Origin: Nitrosomonas stercoris
GTDB taxonomy: Bacteria; Pseudomonadota; Gammaproteobacteria; Burkholderiales; Nitrosomonadaceae
Assembly (NCBI GenBank): GCA_006742785.1
Contig: AP019755.1
Coordinates: 1,984,001-2,048,000 of the forward strand
Length of the DNA: 64,000 bases
Reading direction: 5' to 3'
In this document: positions 46,061 through 53,831 of the stretch, in pieces
Numbering within the stretch: the first letter of the stretch is position 1
Layout of the letters: each line of letters opens with the position of its first letter
Made by a program: the position numbers and the translations under genes
Notes under the pieces: model-generated
The model's input: only the letters and a program-made list of their open reading frames with translations
Databases searched by the model: none
Told to the model about the DNA's origin: nothing

Positions 46061-47551
46061 ATGACGAATAACAAACAACAAGCAACCATTTTGGCCATTG
46101 ATCAGGGAACCAGCAGCACACGCGCCATCCTGTTTTCAGAAACGTTGGAAGTGCTGGCAATACAGCAAAAAAAGTTACAGCTATATTATCCGCACAAAGG
46201 TTGGGTTGAGCAAAACCCAGAAACAATTTGGCAAGATACTCTCGAAGTTTGTAAACAGGTGCTAGCAGATAAAGTAGCAACAGTTGCTGCAATCGGCATT
46301 ACTAATCAGCGTGAAACCACCATTTTGTGGGAACGTAACACCGGAAAACCCATTTATCCAGCAATTGTTTGGCAAGATCGTCGCACTGCAATCGATTGTG
46401 AACGACTAAAAACAGCTGGTAACGAGGCAATGGTAACAGCTCGGACCGGATTGCTCTTTGATCCCTATTTCTCAGCCACTAAACTTGCCTGGTTGCTGGA
46501 TAATGTTGCTGATGCGCGCGCCAGGGCAGAGCGTGGAGAATTGGCATTTGGAACAGTGGACAGTTATCTGCTATGGCAGCTAACAGGCGGTAAAGTACAC
46601 GCAACCGATGTCACAAATGCAGCACGAACATTATTATTTAATATTGTTGAGCAGAAATGGGATGCAGAACTGCTGGCATTATTTAATATTCCAGATGCAG
46701 TTTTACCAATAGTGCTCGATAATGCTGCTGAGTTCGGCAAGACTGATACTTCTCTATTCGGTAGAGAAATTCAAATTGGAGGAATGGCAGGGGATCAGCA
46801 TGCAGCCTTGATAGGGCAAAGATGTTTTCGACCAGGCATGGTCAAATCTACTTATGGCACCGGTTGTTTTGCATTAATGAATATCGGAGCAACCTTCAGA
46901 GCCTCGCAGCATCGTTTATTAACAACACCTGCCTATCGTTTAAATGGACGCACGACATATGCCATTGAAGGCTCCATTTTTATCGCAGGCGCGGCAATAC
47001 AATGGTTGCGCGATGCGTTAGGCTTCTTTCAGGAAGCTGCTGCTAGTGAAGCATTGGCATTAAGCGTTCCTGATAATAACGAAGTTTATTTCATCCCGGC
47101 CTTCATTGGCCTAGGTGCACCGCATTGGCGTCCTGATGCACGTGGCATCATCAGTGGTTTATCAGGAGAAACGACAAAAGCACATATCGTTCGCGCAGCA
47201 TTAGAGGCGCAAGCGTATCAAACACTAGATTTAATGACAGCTATAGAAGCGGATGGTCAACACCAAGCAGATGTAATACGCATAGACGGCGGCTTGACCG
47301 CCAATCAATTCATGTGCCAATTTCTGGCCGATATGTTGAATAAACCAATAGAAGTACCCCAAACGACTGAAGCAACAGCACTAGGAGCAGCTATTCTGGC
47401 CGGCTTAACAGCTGGTGTGTTTGCCTCGCTGGAAGCAACTGAACGATACTGGCAACGCGACAAAATTTATTCGCCCATCATGCCAAAAGCTGAAAGAGAA
47501 CGCTTATACACAGGCTGGAAAACAGCGTTACAGTCACTCATATCCATCTAA
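46061..47551 (+). CDS. glpK: Glycerol kinase
   Basis: 496 residues, FGGY-family kinase making glycerol 3-phosphate. Motifs: ILAIDQGTSSTRAILF (phosphate loop), GITNQRETTILWERNTGKP, MAGDQHAALIGQRCF, VKSTYGTGCFALMN, FIPAFIGLGAPHWRPDARG and DGGLTANQFMCQFLADML. No glpF or glpD lies nearby, so it is solitary here. It ends 95 bases before the dif site. Confidence 0.95.
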   Translation: MTNNKQQATILAIDQGTSSTRAILFSETLEVLAIQQKKLQLYYPHKGWVEQNPETIWQDTLEVCKQVLADKVATVAAIGITNQRETTILWERNTGKPIYPAIVWQDRRTAIDCERLKTAGNEAMVTARTGLLFDPYFSATKLAWLLDNVADARARAERGELAFGTVDSYLLWQLTGGKVHATDVTNAARTLLFNIVEQKWDAELLALFNIPDAVLPIVLDNAAEFGKTDTSLFGREIQIGGMAGDQHAALIGQRCFRPGMVKSTYGTGCFALMNIGATFRASQHRLLTTPAYRLNGRTTYAIEGSIFIAGAAIQWLRDALGFFQEAAASEALALSVPDNNEVYFIPAFIGLGAPHWRPDARGIISGLSGETTKAHIVRAALEAQAYQTLDLMTAIEADGQHQADVIRIDGGLTANQFMCQFLADMLNKPIEVPQTTEATALGAAILAGLTAGVFASLEATERYWQRDKIYSPIMPKAERERLYTGWKTALQSLISI

Positions 47552-47646
47552 CAGAATGCAGCAAAAACAGAACAATTTTGGCCTGTTGTTGAGATTTAAC
47601 ATAAGCAGAATTTCCCGAATTTGGCCCAGGGAAAAACAACTGCTCA

Positions 47647-47674
47647 ATTTCGTATAATTTATATTATGTAAAAT
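47647..47674. other. dif: dif site (XerCD recombination site), left prophage junction attL
   Basis: XerC arm ATTTCGTATAA (47647-47657), centre TTTATA (47658-47663) and XerD arm TTATGTAAAAT (47664-47674). Against the E. coli dif, the XerD arm matches at 10 of 11 positions, the centre at 5 of 6 and the XerC arm at 7 of 11. The left arm is chromosomal and the right part phage-derived if the prophage entered here. This marks the replication-terminus region. Confidence 0.88.
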
Positions 47675-47771
47675 AGAAAGTTATGGAAAAGCAAAACAAA
47701 TAGCGAAAGATGTTTGTGCTCTGCTGGATAGATTGTTCACTCCTGTTGGATCATTGAGGTTAGCATGCTGA
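47658..47771 (+). pseudogene. Displaced 3' end of the phage repressor gene
   Basis: In the same frame as the repressor across the 17-bp repeat, this stretch reads FILC, then KIESYGKAKQIAKDVCAL, LDRLFTPVGSLRLAC and a TGA at 47769-47771. The intrinsic terminator follows 18 bases later. In a circular phage it would join residue 93 of the gene at 53832 to give about 130 residues. In the prophage it has no start and is not translated as such. Confidence 0.6.
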
Positions 47772-47789
47772 AAGTACCAGCATTTTTTT

Positions 47790-47816
47790 ATACCCGCCAA
47801 ACGCGGGTATTTTTTT
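47790..47816 (+). terminator. Intrinsic terminator
   Basis: ATACCCGC (47790-47797) pairs with GCGGGTAT (47803-47810) around CAAAC and is followed by six Ts. In the prophage it stands alone between dif and the next gene; in the circular phage it would end the repressor transcript. It also blocks read-through from glpK. Confidence 0.9.
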
Positions 47817-47834
47817 GCCTGGAGAATAATAAGA

Positions 47835-48263
47835 ATGGATGATTTGCTGTTCGGTGTGAGTGTTGAGATGTTGCAAGAAGTCACTGGTGAAGATTTGCGT
47901 GTGATCAAGCAGTGGAAAAAAGGCACAAGGAGGCTGTCAGAACCGGCAAGAAAGCTGGTAAAAATGTTTGTGTATGGTGATGCCAGTGATTTGCTGGGAA
48001 AGGGCTGGAATGGCTTCTATTTCAGAGATGGGCTGTTGTATGTTCCAGAGTGGCGTAACGGGTTCGGGGCAAATGATATACGCGCCCTGTTCTTTCGGTG
48101 TCAGTTGGTGTTTTGCTTGGAGAGCGAGGTTAAGCTGTTGAAGGATGAGCTTGAGCGAAGGAACAGGGAGATGGATGCGTTAGAGGTTAAGGCAGATTTT
48201 TATAGGCGGCAGATGCAGCTGGAGAGCCGCATGGGTTTGATGCTGGAGAGATGTTTCAATTAA
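47835..48263 (+). CDS. Phage protein, DUF3653-like
   Basis: 142 residues. Starts MDDLLFGVSVEMLQEVTGED after GGAG. A helix-turn-helix-like start (EVTGEDLRVIKQWKKGTRRL) is followed by WNGFYFRDGLLYVPEW, the pattern of short proteins found in Xanthomonas-type filamentous phages (DUF3653), and a C-terminal coiled coil (ESEVKLLKDELERRNREMDAL). Probably a phage regulator; function not known. It is the only intact plus-strand gene at this end of the prophage. Confidence 0.6.
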   Translation: MDDLLFGVSVEMLQEVTGEDLRVIKQWKKGTRRLSEPARKLVKMFVYGDASDLLGKGWNGFYFRDGLLYVPEWRNGFGANDIRALFFRCQLVFCLESEVKLLKDELERRNREMDALEVKADFYRRQMQLESRMGLMLERCFN

Positions 48264-48328
48264 AGAAATAACGTACAGAGAGATTGGACTAATCAAATAA
48301 TCTGCGGCCTCTTCTCGCTCGTGGAAGA

Positions 48329-48401
48329 GCGTAGAACCCTCCGGGCAGTCAAGGGCTTCGCAAGTTGCTCGCTGAGCTCGCAACCCTTGACTGTGATACG
48401 C
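48329..48401. repeat. Long stem-loop in the phage intergenic region
   Basis: CAGTCAAGGG (48346-48355) pairs perfectly with CCCTTGACTG (48384-48393); inside, GTTGC (48364) pairs with GCAAC (48380), and outside, GCGTA (48329) pairs with TACGC (48397). Candidate packaging signal or replication-origin structure. Confidence 0.6.
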
Positions 48402-48710
48402 CTGCTGATACTCGCCAACCCCAAACCCCTGTTGTGTAGGGCATCAAGTTTCCGCTGACGATTCGCTGCGCTCACATCAGCTACGGAACCGGCGGTGACG
48501 ATTCGCTGCGCTCACATCACCTTCATGCGGGACGCTCGCAAGCTCGCGCCCGAAAACCTTCGGGGTATGACCCGCTACGCAAAGCCCTGCGGTACGGCCT
48601 GCCGGCCTAGGCGCGCGCACGGCGCGCCAGCCTCGGGCATTTGCTGCTGGTCTTCCCTATTGCGCCCGCTGCGCGGCCGCGCGCCTGCTACGCAGACGCC
48701 AACCCCAAAA

Positions 48711-48798
48711 CCGTGCGCACTTTTCGGGAGATGAAGCTATTCCCTCATACGTGCTTACTACAACGGGCGCCCAAAGCGCCCCGCTAGCATCGGTAGGA
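48711..48798. repeat. Phage intergenic repeat, copy 1
   Basis: Starts CCGTGCGCAC and ends CGGTAGGA, with an internal hairpin GGGCGCCCAAAGCGCCC. About 85% identical, by eye, to copy 2 at 51456-51544. It lies just after the zot stop on minus, and part of it resembles the 3' region of zot (49008-49046). Confidence 0.75.
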
Positions 48799-48809
48799 AG
48801 AGAAACAAG

Positions 48810-49796
48810 CTATAGGTCAACTTCATTGCGGCCCTTACGGCCGGGCCAGCCGGACGACACAGCTTTGCGGCATGTTTCAGGGGGTATGACTAGCTTTTCT
48901 GCTGAAAGGCCGTAGCAGACGCATTTATTTACATTGGATATGCAGGATGAGATTTTTGACCAGTCAATTGTGCTCGTGACAACGGCATAGGATACAGGCT
49001 GGTCAAGCTTCTCGGAGGGTAAAGCTATCTCCTCGTACGCTTTCCCGACGTCGGTCGCCAAAGGCTCCCCGCTCATTTCATCAGAGGGAAGCCCAGCAGT
49101 ACGATCAATTATGCCGTGCTTGAAAGAGAAACTCGCATAGACCAGCGCTATGAGGGCAATCGGAGCGATAAAGGCCATAAGCGGTTTACGCCGTTTCTGC
49201 TTAACATGCATGCTCGCAGAGCGATAAAGACCATAAGCTTCTTTAGGTAGCTCATAACGTTGCTTCACTGCCTTCAGCTTGCTGCTGGTTGCCCTGACCG
49301 TCGCACAGTATTCAGGCCATTCGTAACGTTTGCGCCCGTGCCAATCTGCAACCATGTGGATGTGCTTATCGACTACAGCCAGTACCTGCCTGTGTATCAA
49401 CTGCGGCGCTTGGGTGATGAGTACGAATTCTAGCCCATGGTGACGATGTTTGGTGAGGTACTTTACGTCCTCTCCCGGCTCTTTCGAGCCGGAAGCGGGC
49501 CAGAGGTACTGGACCTCATCAATCACGATCAAGGCACCTTCAGTTATGTTACTCAACACCGATGGCTTTTCATCATCCGGGATGGGTATGCCGCTGGGAT
49601 TTTCCACTTCAAGCGTTTCTCGTTCAGCCCACTTCTTCGCTTGACCGTAGCTCATCGATATAGACGGCAGTTTGAGTTCTGGAATACCAACGGTATAAAC
49701 AACCCTATCGGCTTCTATCGCTGGTTTGATGATGTTCCATACTGCATATATTGTTTTACCAGCACCGGGCGCTGCGGTAATAAGCGTAATACTCAT
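48810..49796 (-). CDS. zot: Zonula occludens toxin-like assembly ATPase (phage pI)
   Basis: 328 residues. An N-terminal P-loop ATPase with Walker A APGAGKT (residues 9-15) and Walker B ALIVIDEVQYLWP (about 90), then HRHHGLEFVLITQAPQLIH, a membrane helix near 207-226 (LMAFIAPIALIALVYASF) and a short periplasmic tail with cysteines. It is the inner-membrane motor of filamentous phage assembly; the toxin name is historical. Start overlaps the preceding gene's stop by 4 bases. Confidence 0.92.
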   Translation of the reverse strand: MSITLITAAPGAGKTIYAVWNIIKPAIEADRVVYTVGIPELKLPSISMSYGQAKKWAERETLEVENPSGIPIPDDEKPSVLSNITEGALIVIDEVQYLWPASGSKEPGEDVKYLTKHRHHGLEFVLITQAPQLIHRQVLAVVDKHIHMVADWHGRKRYEWPEYCATVRATSSKLKAVKQRYELPKEAYGLYRSASMHVKQKRRKPLMAFIAPIALIALVYASFSFKHGIIDRTAGLPSDEMSGEPLATDVGKAYEEIALPSEKLDQPVSYAVVTSTIDWSKISSCISNVNKCVCYGLSAEKLVIPPETCRKAVSSGWPGRKGRNEVDL

Positions 49797-50083
49797 TTAT
49801 TGAGCAAGCCAAGCGTTTTACGCTGCACTTGAAAGGCAACGCGGAATGTGATAGCCGCTGAAATAATGCCCAGACATTGGCCAAGGCCAGCAAGGTTAGC
49901 CAAGCTTGCCGCCGCAGATGGTATGCCAGCATATTGAGTCTGAAGGTAAGTCAGGGCTGCTGTTACACCAACGGAAAGACCAGCGTAACTGATGACACCA
50001 ATGCCCAAAGATGTCAGCACACGGATCGCAAGCGGGCCAACAGCAGCCTCAAGAAACGCGCCCAGTGGTATCAGAATATTCAT
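49793..50083 (-). CDS. Minor coat protein, DUF2523 family (pVI/Ace-like)
   Basis: 96 residues, three hydrophobic segments (about 2-20, 25-48 and 58-82), opening MNILIPLGAFLEAAVGPLAI and including RVLTSLGIGVISYAGLSVGV, the usual DUF2523 pattern found immediately before zot. Probably caps the virion end together with the adsorption protein. Overlaps zot by 4 bases and follows the adsorption gene by 3 bases. Confidence 0.85.
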   Translation of the reverse strand: MNILIPLGAFLEAAVGPLAIRVLTSLGIGVISYAGLSVGVTAALTYLQTQYAGIPSAAASLANLAGLGQCLGIISAAITFRVAFQVQRKTLGLLNK

Positions 50084-50086
50084 TTG

Positions 50087-51379
50087 TTACTCTCCCCTAC
50101 TACGAGACACGCCCGCAACGATAAAAAGTGCGGTGACAGACGCAAGCAGCACGAAGATCGGCCGAAGGTCAGCAGCAGCTTCACAGGCTGGCTCATAGCT
50201 TATTGCGTAGCTTCGGCCTTGCAGAGTTAAGGTTTCATCAGGCGGGCATGTGCCTTCACCCCAAGAGACAGGCGTTTCAAGCTGGACATCTATTTCTTCA
50301 GTATCAAGCTGTACGTCAGAGACGTTATCAAACGATATATCAGTGTCTTCAGCAGCCTTCGGCTGCTCAGTATCAGCGGTTGACGTTTGGGTACTAGTGA
50401 TCTGGTTATTTTCATTGTAGTTAGTGATTGTGGTGATCTCAGTGACGTTGTAAGTCACTTCGGTTGTTGTACTGGTGTCTTCAACTTTGACGGTTTTGGT
50501 TTCAATCTGCGTGCCGGTGACGTTTCCAAGTTCGTCCTTGGTTTGTGAAGAAATTTGAGAGATTTGCTTGGTTACCGGTGCCGATTGAGTTGAACCGTCA
50601 ACCGGCACAGGGCCATTGGAGTTATAGAGGCTCTCTGCTACTTGCTGGGGTTGAGCAGCAAGTTTCGTTTCTGCCGTTGTCCAATCGGCCTCATTAGCCG
50701 GTCGAGTACCGCCTACCGCTGGCTCATAACCGCCATAGTGCCTTAAGTCAACGGTTGAACAACTATTAGGATTCGATGTTAAACAATGTCGATAGACGAC
50801 GCGAAGATCATAGGAGCCCCCAGCGCCTGGGTAAGAATAACCAGCGTAAAAGGTGCAAGTACCATTAGTATTCAAAACGCAAAGGGTATTGGCATACGTA
50901 TCTTCAAAATTACGGTTTCCATTAGAACCGCCACTGCCTGAACCCTCATAAATGCGCCAATACCCGCCCGTAACCTGGGTGTAACTAGCCTCTTCATCAA
51001 GGTCGCTAATCCTAAAATTGCCATTGTCGTAACAGATTTGCGCGAGATCGCAAACAGTATCGTACAAAGCGATTGCGGTTCCTATTGCGGGCAGAGTCTT
51101 TAGAAAGCGAGTTGCTGCCTTGGCAACTTTTGTTGGCGGGATGGGGAGGGATTTTTCAACCGGAACGGGAAAATTTCCCTTGGATGTGGAGACGTTGAGA
51201 TCCTTGGAAAGCCCGGCGTCAGGGTACATGATCGAGGTAGTGCCGTTGCCGCGTGTCATGTGTAAATCACCGTCAATTACTTTGAGCTCGCCCCATGAAG
51301 GGGCATACGTGGCTGCTTGAGTTGGTGAGTAGAAGGCACCAAGAACAGCGCAGATGATCAGCTTCGCAAGAGTATCCAT
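50087..51379 (-). CDS. Adsorption (attachment) protein, pIII/OrfU-like
   Basis: 430 residues. Signal peptide at about 1-22 (MDTLAKLIICAVLGAFYSPTQA), a receptor-facing region with several cysteines (about 110-190), a Thr/Glu-rich low-complexity linker (about 285-350, TTTEVTYNVTEITTITNYNE) and a C-terminal membrane anchor (about 404-424). Position between the small coat genes and the DUF2523 gene is that of pIII/OrfU. It would bind the host pilus and Tol proteins. Sequence of the tip is variable among phages, so family naming rests on architecture and place. Confidence 0.8.
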   Translation of the reverse strand: MDTLAKLIICAVLGAFYSPTQAATYAPSWGELKVIDGDLHMTRGNGTTSIMYPDAGLSKDLNVSTSKGNFPVPVEKSLPIPPTKVAKAATRFLKTLPAIGTAIALYDTVCDLAQICYDNGNFRISDLDEEASYTQVTGGYWRIYEGSGSGGSNGNRNFEDTYANTLCVLNTNGTCTFYAGYSYPGAGGSYDLRVVYRHCLTSNPNSCSTVDLRHYGGYEPAVGGTRPANEADWTTAETKLAAQPQQVAESLYNSNGPVPVDGSTQSAPVTKQISQISSQTKDELGNVTGTQIETKTVKVEDTSTTTEVTYNVTEITTITNYNENNQITSTQTSTADTEQPKAAEDTDISFDNVSDVQLDTEEIDVQLETPVSWGEGTCPPDETLTLQGRSYAISYEPACEAAADLRPIFVLLASVTALFIVAGVSRSRGE

Positions 51380-51438
51380 GCTGCTCCAACAATCGCTAAA
51401 ATAACAGCCATGGTGTTGGCATCAATCTCTGAAAACAT
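51358..51438 (-). CDS. 26-residue single-helix membrane protein, candidate minor coat protein
   Basis: Too short for usual gene calling. It reads MFSEIDANTMAVILAI then VGAAWILLRS and stops at 51358, with ATGAGG upstream of the ATG at 51436-51438. It overlaps the start of the adsorption gene by 22 bases in another frame. Size, hydrophobicity and place resemble pVII/pIX-type tip proteins of filamentous phages. Confidence 0.55.
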   Translation of the reverse strand: MFSEIDANTMAVILAIVGAAWILLRS

Positions 51439-51455
51439 AAAACCTCATTAAAAGA

Positions 51456-51544
51456 CCGTGCGCACTACTCGGGAGATAAACCTTTTCCCTCGTACGTGCT
51501 TACTACGAAAGGCGCTCAAAGCGCCCCGCATAGCAACGGTAGGA
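51456..51544. repeat. Phage intergenic repeat, copy 2
   Basis: Matches copy 1 at 48711-48798 at about 85% by eye, with the same hairpin core (GGCGCTCAAAGCGCC). It lies between the 105-residue gene and the 26-residue gene. Confidence 0.75.
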
Positions 51545-51552
51545 TAAAACCC

Positions 51553-51870
51553 TCAACTTCTCAAAAGAACAGCAACCTGCTTAATAGCCCAAGCAGCAAC
51601 CCATACACCAACGACTAGCCAGGCGAGTTCTATTCCATCCAATAGTTGCTGATCAGGATCGCAAGCGATCTGACCGGGGGTGTAGTTAGTTGTGGTTGTA
51701 ACCGGGCCTAATAAACCTTGGGAGGTTTTCTTGAGTGTGATCTTTGATGCATCAGCCTCACAGCTGAAAAAGGCTGTTCCATCAGGTGATACGGTTGGGC
51801 AGTCACTGGCGACTGCTTGATGATACTCAATAACAGTTGGGTAACACTGCCTTTTGTAGTAACTGCCCAT
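51553..51870 (-). CDS. Small phage membrane protein
   Basis: 105 residues. Four cysteines in the N-terminal 75 residues (KRQCYPT, SDCPTV, FFSCEA, QIACDP) and one C-terminal membrane helix (about 78-102, LDGIELAWLVVGVWVAAWAI). No N-terminal signal peptide is obvious. It sits directly after the major coat gene (11 bases). Likely a virion or assembly protein, but I do not recognise the family. Confidence 0.65.
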   Translation of the reverse strand: MGSYYKRQCYPTVIEYHQAVASDCPTVSPDGTAFFSCEADASKITLKKTSQGLLGPVTTTTNYTPGQIACDPDQQLLDGIELAWLVVGVWVAAWAIKQVAVLLRS

Positions 51871-51881
51871 GGATCAACCCC

Positions 51882-52073
51882 TTAGAATACGCGCTGAATC
51901 CATTTGAATACCTTGATGCCAATGATGACAGCAAGGATCAAGCCGCCAGCAGTGGCAATATCAGCTTCAGCGCCTTCAATTGCATCGGTAACAGCTTCTG
52001 GCAAGGCAGCAAAAGCTGATGTGCCAAACAGTGCCAGAGGAGTTGCCAGTGCTAAGTATTTAACTTGTTTCAT
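51882..52073 (-). CDS. Major coat protein (pVIII/Cep-like)
   Basis: 63 residues. Signal peptide MKQVKYLALATPLALFGTSAFA (cleavage after AFA at about residue 22; written here as its 22 residues in two parts, MKQVKYLALA and TPLALFGTSAFA), then a short acidic helix (LPEAVTDAIEGAEADIATAG), a membrane helix (GLILAVIIGIKV) and a basic end FKWIQRVF. This is the classical organisation of filamentous-phage major coat proteins. Strong AAGGACTGAAAA-type ribosome region upstream. Confidence 0.9.
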   Translation of the reverse strand: MKQVKYLALATPLALFGTSAFAALPEAVTDAIEGAEADIATAGGLILAVIIGIKVFKWIQRVF

Positions 52074-52120
52074 TTTTCAGTCCTTAAAAAGTTAATGGAA
52101 ATGGTGTAATACACACCCGG

Positions 52121-52147
52121 CAGCCCTGTTACTGCATAAAAGGGCTG
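52121..52147 (-). terminator. Hairpin between the replication gene and the coat gene
   Basis: CAGCCCT (52121-52127) and AGGGCTG (52141-52147) form a 7-bp stem. No T-run follows on minus, so it may be a processing or attenuation structure rather than a full terminator. Confidence 0.35.
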
Positions 52148-52158
52148 AAAGCTGGGTA

Positions 52159-53199
52159 CTACTCGTTCGAGACGAGGCGCAAGGCTCGTTCTTCTAGGTA
52201 GGAGTCATCAAATCGGTACCAGTCAGGGGGGCTGATTGGTTTGAGTTCGATTACGTTGACTTTGGTTGGGAATTTGACGATGTTGCGGGGTTCGAGGATG
52301 TCAAGGCCGTATTCGCGGAGGATTTTGGCGTGACGAAACAAAGTAGCCCTGGAAACAAGAGTACGGACATCCTCGCCCCCCATCCATGCTGCTGCTGTCA
52401 TGCGGTAACGGGGAGGTATGGCGTCGAGAATGTCAGGTTCGTCGGAACGGTCAACCGTTTTGAGTATTTCTGTTTCATGTTCATAAATGTGTTCTATTTG
52501 CTCTTGTGTGATGTCTTCAAAATCGTTCATTTCAAATTGCCTCAATCTATGACGTTTCAGTTCTAACTCAACCCGGACAATGCCATTGTCACGGCACCAT
52601 TGGTAAACCGGGTGATCTTTTTTCATGCCGTGCTTTTCAAGCTCAATATGCTTGATATAAGCTTTAAACATTCTGCTGCCATTTGACCACCAGACGGATT
52701 CATCGCCAGCAGCACCTTTTTTCATTCGTCGAAGTGATTTGGCGGAAAGCCAGCGAATGAATGCTCTGGCCTGCGATTCCGAGCCGGTAGAATAATTCGC
52801 GGTGATGTCCAGACGTGATACTCGCGCATGTAGCGGTTCGCGGAAATCACCTGGAATTGGTTCAGCGGTGAGTTTTGGCAGTCCTTTATCCAGCAGGAAG
52901 CTTTCAAGTTTGCTCTTAGTTTCCCGCCAGCCATAGTTGAAGAGGTTATCGCAACGAGATAACCGGCCAATGTTTCCACTGAATGATACATAGACGCCGT
53001 TAGATGAGACTTTGACAGAAGTGCCATGTGAGGCACCAAACGTTGCTGGAATAGCTCGTTCATAACGTGGTATGCCGTTGTGGTCATAAAGTACTGATGC
53101 TCCTCGACAGAGGACGGGCAGCCCGATGCCCCTGTCCTGACATTCAAGCGCAAATGATTTACCAACGGTGATCCAATCGACAAAGATTGCATGATTCAT
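52159..53199 (-). CDS. Phage replication initiation protein (pII/RstA-like)
   Basis: 346 residues. The start MNHAIFVDWITVGKSF and blocks VSFSGNIGRLSRCDNLFNYGW, HARVSRLDITANYSTGS, KAYIKHIELEKHG and GIVRVELELKRHRLR match the gene II/X replication-initiator family of filamentous phages. It nicks the double-stranded form to start rolling-circle replication. Two stem-loops that could form its origin lie upstream at 53281-53323. Confidence 0.88.
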   Translation of the reverse strand: MNHAIFVDWITVGKSFALECQDRGIGLPVLCRGASVLYDHNGIPRYERAIPATFGASHGTSVKVSSNGVYVSFSGNIGRLSRCDNLFNYGWRETKSKLESFLLDKGLPKLTAEPIPGDFREPLHARVSRLDITANYSTGSESQARAFIRWLSAKSLRRMKKGAAGDESVWWSNGSRMFKAYIKHIELEKHGMKKDHPVYQWCRDNGIVRVELELKRHRLRQFEMNDFEDITQEQIEHIYEHETEILKTVDRSDEPDILDAIPPRYRMTAAAWMGGEDVRTLVSRATLFRHAKILREYGLDILEPRNIVKFPTKVNVIELKPISPPDWYRFDDSYLEERALRLVSNE

Positions 53200-53280
53200 A
53201 TCCTTAACCTTGAAATTCCCATAATGGGAATGATGTACACACCGAAAAAGTGAAAATTAATGCTTTAATTAGTATCAAAT

Positions 53281-53323
53281 AGTCTCAAATTGAGACTGAA
53301 GTACGTAGTGTTACTAGTACTTC
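53281..53323. repeat. Two adjacent stem-loops, candidate rolling-circle origin or operator
   Basis: AGTCTCAAATTGAGACT (53281-53297) is a near-complete palindrome and is immediately followed by GAAGTAC (53298-53304) paired with GTACTTC (53317-53323). They lie between the ssDNA-binding gene and the replication gene. Use as origin or repressor site is inference. Confidence 0.45.
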
Positions 53324-53389
53324 GCGGGGGCGATCGCTTTTCGCTGCGTCGCTGCGCTCCTCGCTCAAAGCTCTCCCCCGCTCCCCGCT

Positions 53390-53692
53390 TTAACGCGCCG
53401 GGGTCGGTGTTGCTACGAATCCGGTAACTACTTGCTTTAATTCGTTAAAGAGAACTACCGTGGAGAATTGAAGTTCCAGTATTCGGGGTTCTTTGAGGTC
53501 GGAGAATTTGGGGTACGCTTCGGGATCTAGTGATAGTTCGGCTACGTCATAGCCGTAGCCGTCGAGTGTGAAGCTTTTGGATGCGAATTGGGAGAACGGC
53601 AAGGCTATAGTCAGGGTATATATTTCATATGGCTGTCCGGTCTTTTTGCTGATGCCTTGTGATCGCTTTGCATTTAATACCAACGCTTTCAT
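53390..53692 (-). CDS. Phage single-stranded-DNA-binding protein (pV/RstB-like)
   Basis: 100 residues from the ATG at 53690-53692, preceded by AAAAAGGAAAA; the longer 138-residue frame lacks support. The protein MKALVLNAKRSQGISKKTGQ shows the small beta-barrel pattern (TLTIALPFSQFA, ILELQFSTVVLFNELKQVV) of phage ssDNA-binding proteins that coat the viral strand before packaging. First gene of the minus-strand phage transcript and divergent from the repressor. Confidence 0.8.
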   Translation of the reverse strand: MKALVLNAKRSQGISKKTGQPYEIYTLTIALPFSQFASKSFTLDGYGYDVAELSLDPEAYPKFSDLKEPRILELQFSTVVLFNELKQVVTGFVATPTPAR

Positions 53693-53831
53693 TGTGTTTT
53701 CCTTTTTATGATAATTGAGTGGATGCTTTACAGACTTATGCTTGGTCTGTACGATAATTGCCCGATCAAACAGTAACAATTCGGGCTCGATAATATAGAG
53801 TAACAATTAGGGCTGTCAATAGGAGAGAAAA

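Larger units (their letters stand above)
48264..48809. other. Phage intergenic region: hairpins and repeats, GC-rich
   Basis: 546 bases without a convincing gene. It is clearly richer in GC than the host flanks at about 48500-48720. It contains a large stem-loop (48329-48401), two direct copies of TGACGATTCGCTGCGCTCAC (near 48456 and 48497) and one copy of an 88-base element repeated at 51456. In filamentous phages such a region after zot usually carries replication-origin or packaging hairpins; that assignment is inference. Confidence 0.6.

Noticed and set aside
48293..48734. Short frames on both strands in the GC-rich phage intergenic region
   Set aside because: They overlap hairpins and direct repeats, lack ribosome sites and show no protein family pattern; the high GC alone opens frames.
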